NCBI GenBank assembly: GCA_002315285.1
Contig: DCGR01000052.1
Span: forward strand, 9,702 to 33,863
DNA length: 24,162 nt
DNA from: Bacteroides sp. UBA1773
GTDB taxonomy: Bacteria; Bacteroidota; Bacteroidia; Bacteroidales; Bacteroidaceae
Direction of reading: 5' to 3'
Of this stretch, positions 16,391 through 23,879 are shown one piece after another. Position 1 is the first letter of the stretch. The number at the start of each line of letters is the position of its first letter. The translations under genes and the position numbers were made by a program. Below the pieces are notes generated by a model. The model saw only the letters and a program-made list of their open reading frames with translations, was not told the origin of the DNA and ran no database searches.

Positions 16391-16420
16391 CTTTATTGAT
16401 TACTAAGTTTTGCATTATTG

Positions 16421-16837
16421 TTATTTGGGTTGTTCACAAAGCTCTGTCAGCACGGCGGCTGTCGATTTCGGATGCAGGAAAGCAATGTTCAAGCATTCGG
16501 CACCTTTGCGGGGAGCCTTGTCTATCAGGCGCAGGCCAGCAGCCTCAACCTCTGCCAAAGCATTGGCCACACCATCTTCCACATTGAATGCCATGTGATG
16601 CATGCCACCCTTGCCACCATTGTTTTCGATGAACTTTGCGATTGTGCTTTCCGGACATGTGGGTTCCAGCAATTCCAGTTTCACCTCACCAACCTTCAAG
16701 AAGGCTGTTCTCACTTTCTGATCCTCTACTGTTTCAATGTTGTAGCACTTCAGACCCAAGACATTTTCAAAATACGGCAATGATTCTTCGATGCTTTTCA
16801 CAGCAATACCAATGTGTTCAATACGCGAAATTTTCAT
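16421..16837 (-). CDS. mce: Methylmalonyl-CoA epimerase
   Basis: Converts (R)- to (S)-methylmalonyl-CoA, linking methylmalonyl-CoA mutase to the decarboxylase in the succinate-to-propionate route. It is a 138-residue vicinal-oxygen-chelate protein with two beta-alpha-beta-beta-beta modules. Candidate metal ligands are His8 (IEHIGIAV), the LELLEP region (about 54-59), His80/81 (GGMHHMAFNVED) and Glu132 (VLTELCE). It is the first gene of the operon, 30 bases before mmdA, with a good promoter upstream. The mutase that should supply its substrate lies outside the window. Confidence 0.93.
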   Translation of the reverse strand: MKISRIEHIGIAVKSIEESLPYFENVLGLKCYNIETVEDQKVRTAFLKVGEVKLELLEPTCPESTIAKFIENNGGKGGMHHMAFNVEDGVANALAEVEAAGLRLIDKAPRKGAECLNIAFLHPKSTAAVLTELCEQPK

Positions 16838-16899
16838 TTTCTTAAAAGATTTATACTGTTAATTTGTCAAATTGTTTCTATTCAGAAATTTATTGCGTA

Positions 16900-16931
16900 C
16901 AAAATTACCTCTTTCAACGCAAATACAAAAA
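16900..16931 (-). promoter_or_regulatory. Promoter of the mce-mmdA operon
   Basis: On the minus strand TTTTTG (16931-16926) and TAATTTTG (16907-16900), 18 bases apart, match the Bacteroidetes -33/-7 consensus. Transcription should start near 16893, leaving a leader of about 55 bases, too short for a B12 riboswitch. The promoter is divergent from that of the nitroreductase gene. Confidence 0.66.
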
Positions 16932-16968
16932 TTTTTGTTCCACAATTTCCCGAAAAACTTCTGCTTTC

Positions 16969-16999
16969 TTGTTTTTTACTGCAACATATATTAACTTCG
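16969..16999 (+). promoter_or_regulatory. Putative promoter of the nitroreductase-kdsC-maf run
   Basis: TTG (16969-16971) and TAACTTCG (16992-16999), 20 bases apart, match the -33/-7 pattern with one mismatch in the last triplet. The ATG follows 30 bases later. Confidence 0.45.
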
Positions 17000-17028
17000 C
17001 AAACGAAAATTCAACTCCAAAGGATAAA

Positions 17029-17556
17029 ATGAAAACATTCAGCGAAATCATGCAGTCACGCAGAAGTATGCGGAAATTCACCGATGAGAGACTTTCTGCC
17101 GACGAAACCAACGCCCTGCTCAAGGTAGCCCTCATGTCACCATCTTCCAAACGTTCCAACTGTTGGCAGTTCGTGGTTGTCGATGACCAGAACACCCTCC
17201 AACAACTATCCTTGCTCAAGCAGCAGTCGGCCGCATTCATCGCCGATGCGCCCTTGGCCGTAGCCGTATTGGCCGACGAAAGCCAAAGCGATGTGTGGCA
17301 GGAAGATGCCGCCATTGCCGCCATCTGCATGCAGTTGCAGGCCGAGGACATGGGACTGGGTTCCTGCTGGGTACAGGTGCACAAACGCATGTACAACGAC
17401 TCACAAACGTCCGAAGAATATGTGCGTACCGTACTGGGCATTCCGTCACACCTCCACGTGCTCTGTGTACTTGCCATCGGGCATAAGGGAATGGAACGCA
17501 AACCCTTCAACGAAGAATTCCTGCAATGGGGGAAAATCCACACCAATAAATTCTGA
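17029..17556 (+). CDS. Nitroreductase-family FMN protein
   Basis: A 176-residue member of the nitroreductase family: homodimeric FMN enzymes that use NAD(P)H to reduce nitro compounds, quinones or flavins. The N-terminus FSEIMQSRRSMRKFTDERLS is the family's FMN-phosphate-binding R-R-S-x-R-x-F motif. SPSSKRSNCWQFVVV (about 37-51) is the second cofactor motif, and AEDMGLGSCWVQVH and LGIPSHLHVLCVLAIGH near the C-terminus complete the pattern. The start at 17029 follows the Shine-Dalgarno-like AAAGGA. An upstream in-frame ATG at 16864 would cover the promoter and was rejected. First gene of a tight plus-strand run (6-base gap to the phosphatase). Its true substrate cannot be read from sequence. 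Confidence 0.88.
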   Translation: MKTFSEIMQSRRSMRKFTDERLSADETNALLKVALMSPSSKRSNCWQFVVVDDQNTLQQLSLLKQQSAAFIADAPLAVAVLADESQSDVWQEDAAIAAICMQLQAEDMGLGSCWVQVHKRMYNDSQTSEEYVRTVLGIPSHLHVLCVLAIGHKGMERKPFNEEFLQWGKIHTNKF

Positions 17557-17562
17557 CCCCTG

Positions 17563-18081
17563 ATGATCAACTACGACCTCACGAAAATCCGTGCACTCGT
17601 GTTCGACATCGATGGAGTGCTCAGTGCCGAGACCATCTCGCTCCACCCTGATGGAGAACCCATGCGCACAATCAACATCAAGGACGGCTATGCCCTCCAG
17701 TTGGCCGTGAAGTGCGGACTGCATGTCTGCATCATCACCGGGTGCGACATTCAGGCCGTCCGAAAACGATACGAGGGTCTCGGCGTGCACGACATATATC
17801 TGGGAGCCGCCATCAAGACCGTACAGTTGCACAATTTCATGGAGAAGTATGGCCTACACCCCGAAGAAGTGCTCTACATGGGCGACGACATCCCCGACTA
17901 CGAAGTCATGACATCGTGTGGATGCCCCTGTTGCCCTGCCGATGCGGCACCCGAAATCAAAAAGATATCCATTTACATTTCCAACCGACAGGGAGGCTAT
18001 GGGTGCGGACGCGATGTGGTGGAACAAGTGCTGCGGGCACAAGGCCACTGGATGAGCAGTAGCAAAGCCTTCGGATGGTAA
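17563..18081 (+). CDS. kdsC: KdsC-type HAD phosphatase (KDO-8-P phosphatase)
   Basis: A 172-residue, cap-less HAD phosphatase of the KdsC type, which removes the phosphate from 3-deoxy-D-manno-octulosonate 8-phosphate in making the KDO of lipopolysaccharide. Motif I is DIDGV (Asp15 nucleophile, Asp17), motif II is IITGCD, and motif IV is MGDDIPDYEVM. The C-terminal GGYGCGRDVVEQVL is typical of KdsC tetramers. Length is right for the family. Its stop overlaps the maf start by seven bases, suggesting translational coupling. NeuB-linked or CMP-sialate-type relatives share this fold, but without neighbouring nonulosonate genes KdsC is the best call. Confidence 0.87.
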   Translation: MINYDLTKIRALVFDIDGVLSAETISLHPDGEPMRTINIKDGYALQLAVKCGLHVCIITGCDIQAVRKRYEGLGVHDIYLGAAIKTVQLHNFMEKYGLHPEEVLYMGDDIPDYEVMTSCGCPCCPADAAPEIKKISIYISNRQGGYGCGRDVVEQVLRAQGHWMSSSKAFGW

Positions 18082-18680
18082 CCACACAAAGACGTATGTT
18101 GTCCAACCTGAAGCCTTATCGCATCATTCTCGCCTCGCAATCGCCTCGCCGACGCGAACTGCTTGCCGGACTGGGCGTGGAATTTGACATCAAAGTCATT
18201 CCCGACATCGAGGAATCCTATCCCCAGCAATTGCCTCCTGCCGAGGTACCCGCCTACATTGCCCGACAAAAAGCCGAGGCGTACCGAAACGACATGGCGA
18301 CAAACGATCTGATCATCACTGCCGACACCATCGTGTGTTGCGACAATGCAATCATGGGGAAACCCACCGACGATGCCGATGCCCGGCGCATGCTGCACGC
18401 ACTTTCGGGTCGCACCCACCAGGTCATCACAGGCGTTTGCATCACCACCACCACCATCCAGCGGACATTATCCACCTCCACCGATGTCACCTTCAAGCAT
18501 CTCACCGACGAGGAAATCGACTACTACATCAGCCATTTCCACCCCACCGACAAGGCCGGCTCCTACGGCATTCAGGAGTGGATAGGCTACATTGGGGTAG
18601 AACGCATCGAGGGCAGCTACTTCAATGTCATGGGACTACCCATCCAACGGCTCTACACAGAATTATCAACCATCAAATAA
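18075..18680 (+). CDS. maf: Maf nucleotide pyrophosphatase
   Basis: A Maf/HAM1-related house-cleaning enzyme that hydrolyses non-canonical or excess NTPs (dTTP/UTP type in the YhdE branch) to NMP and pyrophosphate. Motifs: IILASQSPRRRELL (18-30), ITADTIV with the base Asp (about 80-86), GKPTDDADARRML, and KAGSYGIQEWIG plus VMGLPIQRLY at the C-terminus. The ATG at 18075 overlaps the kdsC stop; a second in-frame ATG at 18096 would give 194 residues and start just before the fold, and I cannot decide between them. Nine bases separate it from the next gene. Length is normal. Confidence 0.9.
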   Translation: MVTTQRRMLSNLKPYRIILASQSPRRRELLAGLGVEFDIKVIPDIEESYPQQLPPAEVPAYIARQKAEAYRNDMATNDLIITADTIVCCDNAIMGKPTDDADARRMLHALSGRTHQVITGVCITTTTIQRTLSTSTDVTFKHLTDEEIDYYISHFHPTDKAGSYGIQEWIGYIGVERIEGSYFNVMGLPIQRLYTELSTIK

Positions 18681-18689
18681 CCACACACC

Positions 18690-21200
18690 ATGCGAAAATC
18701 CATCTTCCTCCTCCTGCTCATGCTCGCAGTCACGTCTTGGTCTCTGGCAGCCAAGCGAACCGTATATATCAGCTACATCCTCCATGGCAACATGAACTAC
18801 GACCGCTACGTGCGGCCCACCATTTGGCAGGAATTTCCCAAAATCTACGACGGCCTGCTCGACTTCATGGACGAGCATCCCGATTTCAAGGGGCAGCTGC
18901 AATTCTCCGGGCAGACCCTCGGATCACTGTTGCTCACCTCGCCCGAGGTGGCACAACATGCCCTGCGCATCCATCAGCGGGGTCAGCTCAACTTCACCGG
19001 CACATTCTATTCCGAACCTGTCAACGTCAACATGGATGGCGAAACCAACTACCGCTGCGCCTGGCTGGGCACCAAAATCGTGGAACAGTTCATCGGCGAG
19101 AAAACCGATGGATTTTACCTACAGGAACGTGCCTACCATCCGCAGCTGCCCTGGATTCTCAACCATTCCGACGTGAGCTGGACACCCATCATCACCAACG
19201 ACGACTCCTGGTTTCCCTTCCGCCTGAAAGGCATGGACGGCACCTCTTCTGTCTGCGTACCCATTACCCGCACCAACATCATCGAAAGGGCCTCACAGGC
19301 ACCTCGGAACAGTCTGATTACCATTGAGGAAGACTATGAGATTCCCCAAAGCTTCACCAGCACCTACAACAACGTAGCCCGCTACAATGCCCAAAACGAC
19401 AGTGTGCAAATCAAGTGGATTACCGTGAAGGAGTACATCCGTAAGTTTGGTGTGAAACCCGAGAAATACATCGACCACTCCGCCAAAGCCACCAACCGCG
19501 ACAACGGCACCTACTCCCGATGGACTGCAGACCCACTCGACATCATCACCCAAGCCTACACCAACAGCGCCATGAGCGATTTCCGCAGTGCCCAGATATT
19601 CAGCGCCCTCCTGCAACACCAATTCGGGAAAACAGTCGATATCCCCTTCCACTCGTGGCAAGGTTACCTCATCGAGGATCCACTTGCCTGGAACATCGAA
19701 CAAGCCGCCCTCTACCCCAACATCGAGCCCGACTTTCTCCAGCGAAATGGAGCCGTCACCCTGCTTTCGAAAGCCGAGCACCTTTTGCTATGGGGGGTCA
19801 ACAGCGATGCCAAAGGCTGGTATCCGCTCTACGAGAAACGCCGGGAGCGTCAGAACTCGTTCCGCAACTGCAGCCACCTCTCGCAAGCCGTCATCCACGC
19901 AGCCATGGACTTCCTGTCGCAGCAAATACCCATGAAGGGCTACGACCGCTATTTCCTCATCAGCCACATGGAGTCGGCCTGTGAGCAGACACTCCACATC
20001 GGGTCGCCACAGCCCATCCAGCTGTTCGACCTTTCCACCGGCAAGCCACTGCTGCAGCAATGCACCCCTTCCGCCGAATCGGCAGACTATGCCATCACAT
20101 TCCGCACCAACCTGCCCTCCTTCGGCTACAAGGCCATTGGAGCCAAACTGCTCACTTCCCCCGCCCTTGTGCCCCAATGGACGGATGGGAACACGATTGA
20201 AGCCGACGGCATCCGTCTCAGTGTGGCCGACAATGCGTTGACCATCCAGCAAAACGGCACACAATACCACCTCAGCCTCGACTCGTTCCAGGTCAAGGCA
20301 CTCACCGAGATGACCCAAGGCGCAGGCGACGAGGCATGGCGCCAGGCCACCCCCTACGGCAAGCCCCGCACATCGGTCTGCACCAACCTGCTCACGCCGC
20401 AACTCAAGATAGACCTGCAACCCGACTGGCTCGTCCATCTTCATGTCCTGTGCACCATCGACCATGGCCGCGTGTTGCTCGACCTCGACTACGACTTTCC
20501 CCATCCCACCCTCGTGCGCCACGACGGAGCCACCAAGGGCAACACCTTCAATCCCGAAGGGCTCACCCTCATCGTCCGTTCAGGAAACCCCTGCAAGGTG
20601 GGCTACGACATTCCGTTTGGCATCTCCGAGTACGACAAGCCAGGCACCAATTATTTCTGTGCCCTCAGCACCTGCTTCATGCAACACGCCCACAGCGGCA
20701 TCATGGTGTCGCCACAAACAGGCGAACAAGCCTTTGCCGTAAACACCGACGAGGGCTGCATGAAAGTCTATATGGGAGCCTCCACCACCTCGGGACCCAT
20801 CCGCAACGTGGGTCTCACATTCCGCAACCCCACCGATGTGGACCATGAACCCGCTTGGTACTCCGAACCTTTCCACGGTCGCTACCACCATCGCATTGTG
20901 CTTCATGCCTACAAGGGAAACTGGCACGATGCCCACCTGCCACATGTCATGAAGCACAGTTCCACCCCCGTATATGTCCGCGAGTATGTGGGCAACGACG
21001 GCAGTGGCAACGCACCCGCCGAGCAGAGCTTCATCCAATACGATGAGCCCAACATCGATGTCACCTCCGTCCGCGCCGACGGATCCGCCCTTACCTTCCG
21101 CGTGAACGAGCGCGAAGGCAAGGCCACTACCTTCGACATCCGCATTGGCACACAGCACTACCGCAACACCCTTCCGCCCTTCGGCATTGGGGAATATTAA
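18690..21200 (+). CDS. Large secreted GH57/GH38-like putative glycoside hydrolase
   Basis: An 836-residue exported protein with a signal peptide (residues 1-20, LAA|K). I do not recognise an exact family. The N-terminal third looks like a GH57/GH38-type barrel. YILHGNMNYDRY (30-40) recalls the first GH57 motif. TDGFYLQERAYHPQLPWIL (139-157) resembles the GH57 nucleophile motif W-L-P-E, with Glu146. LITIEEDYEIPQSF (209-222) resembles the acid/base motif D-x-E-x-F-G, with Asp215. The C-terminal half is beta-rich. YDIPFGISEYDKPG followed by a GIMVSPQTGEQAFAV stretch and VGLTF recalls the C-terminal sandwich of GH38 alpha-mannosidases. Action on an extracellular or periplasmic glycan is inference. 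It lies 9 bases after maf and 11 before another exported protein. Its DNA is visibly richer in C than the first half of the window. Confidence 0.6.
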   Translation: MRKSIFLLLLMLAVTSWSLAAKRTVYISYILHGNMNYDRYVRPTIWQEFPKIYDGLLDFMDEHPDFKGQLQFSGQTLGSLLLTSPEVAQHALRIHQRGQLNFTGTFYSEPVNVNMDGETNYRCAWLGTKIVEQFIGEKTDGFYLQERAYHPQLPWILNHSDVSWTPIITNDDSWFPFRLKGMDGTSSVCVPITRTNIIERASQAPRNSLITIEEDYEIPQSFTSTYNNVARYNAQNDSVQIKWITVKEYIRKFGVKPEKYIDHSAKATNRDNGTYSRWTADPLDIITQAYTNSAMSDFRSAQIFSALLQHQFGKTVDIPFHSWQGYLIEDPLAWNIEQAALYPNIEPDFLQRNGAVTLLSKAEHLLLWGVNSDAKGWYPLYEKRRERQNSFRNCSHLSQAVIHAAMDFLSQQIPMKGYDRYFLISHMESACEQTLHIGSPQPIQLFDLSTGKPLLQQCTPSAESADYAITFRTNLPSFGYKAIGAKLLTSPALVPQWTDGNTIEADGIRLSVADNALTIQQNGTQYHLSLDSFQVKALTEMTQGAGDEAWRQATPYGKPRTSVCTNLLTPQLKIDLQPDWLVHLHVLCTIDHGRVLLDLDYDFPHPTLVRHDGATKGNTFNPEGLTLIVRSGNPCKVGYDIPFGISEYDKPGTNYFCALSTCFMQHAHSGIMVSPQTGEQAFAVNTDEGCMKVYMGASTTSGPIRNVGLTFRNPTDVDHEPAWYSEPFHGRYHHRIVLHAYKGNWHDAHLPHVMKHSSTPVYVREYVGNDGSGNAPAEQSFIQYDEPNIDVTSVRADGSALTFRVNEREGKATTFDIRIGTQHYRNTLPPFGIGEY

Positions 21201-21211
21201 CCACAACCACA

Positions 21212-22075
21212 ATGGCAAGACATACAGTCATGAGCGTACAGACACCCCTCCTCCGTTGCCTTTGCATCGGCCTGCTCCTCTTGTGCGGAGTCACTCCCTT
21301 GGTGTCCAAGAATGTCAAAGGGGCCAATTCGCACACCAGCGACATGCTTCAGGTCTATCCCTTTCAGTACGACCAACGGATTTACGATTTCTATGTGGCC
21401 GTGTCGTACTATCTGGATCATCCCAATGGCGATACCCAGTCGCAAAAGCCACGCTTTCTGAAAGACGACCCACGATTCCGGAGAATGACGTTCAGGAATC
21501 ACCGGATATGGTATCATTGGGGATTCAACAGGACCGACACCAACCGGCTACGCACATTCGGGCCTCTCAGCGAAACCGTCCGGCAAAACATCGAAAAAGG
21601 GAAACTGGCCAAGAAAAACGAGGATGCCTTCTGGGCAGCTCTCCAGCAGGATGTCAGTCGCCGCAACCGCGAACTGATGAACAAGACAGCCAGACTATTC
21701 GGCTATGGCGAGATAGGAAGCATCTCCAGCCAACAGCGCTCGCAGCTCAACGGCTTTGTGTCCTTGCTCTACGACATCCATATTCTCGGCGACTACACCA
21801 CCACCGAGAAAAGCCTTCTGCTTCCCGTACACGATCTCTACTCCGACATCGAGCAAGCCATCCGAAACATTGCCGGCACGTCCTATTCCGACAACAGGAC
21901 AGAGGGAGAAAAACTGATTCGCCTGCTTCGCAGCCATCAAGCCACCACCGACGACTACCTTGCCACACTGAAATCCTCTTTTGCCAATTTCATGCTAAGG
22001 CTCAAGGGCGGACTCTACGACTACAAATCGAAGTTCGAGCGACAAGGCTTCACCATGAAACCTCAGTCAGAATGA
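21212..22075 (+). CDS. Exported protein of unknown function
   Basis: A 287-residue protein that I do not recognise. The N-terminus (MARHTVMSVQTP then a Leu/Cys-rich core, LLRCLCIGLLLLCGVTPLVS) is a signal peptide or anchor; an ATG at 21230 would give a shorter, more typical signal. The rest looks mostly helical and basic, with YPFQYDQRIYDFYVAVSYYLDHP, RIWYHWGFNR and SLLYDIHILGDYTT. The last stretch faintly recalls the H-x-x-x-D motif of zinc-dependent phospholipase C/S1-P1 nuclease proteins, but the other His ligands are not clear, so this is weak. It starts 11 bases after the large GH57/GH38-like gene, which suggests shared transcription and perhaps a shared task. No clear terminator follows in 22076-22208. 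Confidence 0.7.
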   Translation: MARHTVMSVQTPLLRCLCIGLLLLCGVTPLVSKNVKGANSHTSDMLQVYPFQYDQRIYDFYVAVSYYLDHPNGDTQSQKPRFLKDDPRFRRMTFRNHRIWYHWGFNRTDTNRLRTFGPLSETVRQNIEKGKLAKKNEDAFWAALQQDVSRRNRELMNKTARLFGYGEIGSISSQQRSQLNGFVSLLYDIHILGDYTTTEKSLLLPVHDLYSDIEQAIRNIAGTSYSDNRTEGEKLIRLLRSHQATTDDYLATLKSSFANFMLRLKGGLYDYKSKFERQGFTMKPQSE

Positions 22076-22208
22076 AATCACACCACACAACCTGAGAGTG
22101 CCCAATCGGTTCCGAAAGGCAACGCCAGCGGCTACGCAAAGGAGCCTCTCTCCCGCCCCAATGTTCTTTTGCGCCTCGGGGTCGTTCCGATATCGTCAAT
22201 GGCAGTTT

Positions 22209-23771
22209 TCAGATAACGATGGTCACAACACTTCGGGCTGGAATCACCAGTTTGTTGAGTCTCGACGCGCCTACAAACTGGAGGTTCTTGTCAATGGAAG
22301 TTACATACATCTTACCAGTTGTATGTTTGTCGCATTGTAACACTATGGGGCGGTCGTTTTCGGTGTAGTTTACACAGACTACCACAGTCTGCTTCTCATT
22401 GGAATAAGCCGAAACCATCAGGTCTGTGGCAGCCTCGAGGTTTGTGACTTTTGACTTTTGGGGCTGAATATCCACTCTGTACATGCCCGGACGAATAAAG
22501 AAGCTGTAGTTTGCCGATGCCCACAACATCTTTGTAGGACAGATTACGCCATCATATTTCATGCTCTCATGGCGCGACCCTTGCATGGGTCTCAACATGA
22601 TAGGACCGTCTTCGTCTGGTGCCACGCACGTCCACCACTGCCATGCAGTAGCCCCAGCCACAGCAAGATCGTAGTGAATGAGTCTGGCCACGAAGAGACC
22701 CATGTTGATGCTTCTGGTGGCTGATGGCGGCATCGTATATTCGTTGTTCTCCTCCAATATGCAAAATTCCGAGGCCCATAGTCGCACGCCAGCCTTCTCT
22801 TCCTGCAGGGCCGACGCAATTCTTTCCCTTAAGCCCACAAGCACTTCAGGAGGATAGGCCGACCAATAATCGTGTGCTGCCACACAAGGGTAGATGTTCT
22901 TCAGTCCAAGCACACTGTGTTCGCCCTCTTTCGTGAAGAACGAGCGAATGATGTCGTCGGGAATAGAGTCGCCGTCAGCAGTCTTGAAGAGGTACTTCAT
23001 GTTGCCAAGTTCAGGTATCACAATCTTTGAATGTATCGATTCCTTCTCACTGATGGCCTTATCGAGTGCGCACGTCACCCGGTAGATGTCCTTTTCCAAT
23101 GCGAAGCTGCCCTCCTGCCAAGGGCATTCCGCCCAGTTCCCGTTCGGTTCGTTTATCGGGCTGATATAGTCTATGTTGTAGCCCTCTTGCTGGAAATGGT
23201 CCGCACAGTCCACCAGGAATGCTGCAAAATCATCAAACTTATCCTCTCTCAGGTTAATGTATTTGTCGTCAACAGGTCGTGTGGATCCGCTGCGAGTCAT
23301 GAAGTAAGGAGCCGAATTAGAGAAGAACACGAAACTGTTCGTCCCCCTTTTCCGGGCAGCCTCCATGAACCATTGTTGTCCTCGTGCCTTACTGAAGTCA
23401 TAACTGCCCTCGGGCGACAGGAAACACTCCACCCTGTTCCATGAATTGTTCACCTCTTTGTTCTCCCTGTTCTCATAGCTGCCTGCACCAATGTTCACAC
23501 GCCATGCCGACAGGGCCATCCCCTTCGGATTCCCCTGTTCATCGAAATCATGAGCAAACAGAAGGTCGGCAATCTCGTTCTTCTTCTTCTCGGGCCAGTA
23601 CCTTCCGACAAACTCCGACCGCCAGGCGTCAGAGGCAGCGAAGTTGTCTATCTTCTGGAATTTCCTCTCACGGTTCACAACGTAAGTTTCCTGCGCCACA
23701 GAGGCAAGGGGGTATCCTGTAGTCATTCCGAGCAACAAGGATGTGAGTACAAGTGCGAATGTCATTTTCAT
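22209..23771 (-). CDS. Secreted GH30-family glycoside hydrolase
   Basis: A 520-residue exported retaining glycoside hydrolase of clan A, best fitting family GH30. A signal peptide spans about 1-26 (ASVAQ). FQKIDNFAASDAW (38-50) is the GH30 start (usually G-F-G-A-S). The acid/base is Glu208 in ISPINEPNG, and the nucleophile is Glu335 in RLWASEFCIL. The tail (about 430-520) forms the side beta-sandwich and ends VIPARSVVTIVI, as GH30 proteins do. Substrates in the family include beta-1,6-galactan, beta-1,6-glucan, xylan and fucosides; none can be chosen from sequence alone. It is monocistronic and convergent with the unknown exported gene, with its own promoter. No SusC/SusD genes accompany it here. 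Confidence 0.86.
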   Translation of the reverse strand: MKMTFALVLTSLLLGMTTGYPLASVAQETYVVNRERKFQKIDNFAASDAWRSEFVGRYWPEKKKNEIADLLFAHDFDEQGNPKGMALSAWRVNIGAGSYENRENKEVNNSWNRVECFLSPEGSYDFSKARGQQWFMEAARKRGTNSFVFFSNSAPYFMTRSGSTRPVDDKYINLREDKFDDFAAFLVDCADHFQQEGYNIDYISPINEPNGNWAECPWQEGSFALEKDIYRVTCALDKAISEKESIHSKIVIPELGNMKYLFKTADGDSIPDDIIRSFFTKEGEHSVLGLKNIYPCVAAHDYWSAYPPEVLVGLRERIASALQEEKAGVRLWASEFCILEENNEYTMPPSATRSINMGLFVARLIHYDLAVAGATAWQWWTCVAPDEDGPIMLRPMQGSRHESMKYDGVICPTKMLWASANYSFFIRPGMYRVDIQPQKSKVTNLEAATDLMVSAYSNEKQTVVVCVNYTENDRPIVLQCDKHTTGKMYVTSIDKNLQFVGASRLNKLVIPARSVVTIVI

Positions 23772-23848
23772 ATCTTTGGGGCTTAGTGATTTTCCTATTC
23801 AGTCAATAATGGCGCACGAATATGCACGGCATGAAGTGCGTTCATCAG

Positions 23849-23879
23849 CAAAGATACGTCTTTTTTTTCATTTGAGCAA
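23849..23879 (-). promoter_or_regulatory. Promoter of the GH30 gene
   Basis: On the minus strand TTG (23879-23877) and TATCTTTG (23856-23849), 20 bases apart, match the Bacteroidetes promoter; the -7 element is a perfect match to TAnnTTTG. The leader to the ATG is about 70 bases. Confidence 0.66.

Noticed and set aside
19788..20522. Long minus-strand frames opposite the 836-residue gene (also 20580-21218)
   Set aside because: High GC in this region leaves antisense frames open; the products are Gly/Val-rich low-information sequences typical of shadows.
21145..22095. Plus-strand frame of 316 codons overlapping the unknown exported gene
   Set aside because: It covers nearly the same DNA as the frame at 21212-22075 but is Arg/His/Ser/Pro-rich without a signal peptide; the other frame has a signal peptide and correct operon spacing.
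5905..22115. Shared 13-mer CAATCGGTTCCGA at 5905-5917 and 22103-22115
   Set aside because: A 13-base match between two sites is expected by chance in a window of this size, and the contexts differ.
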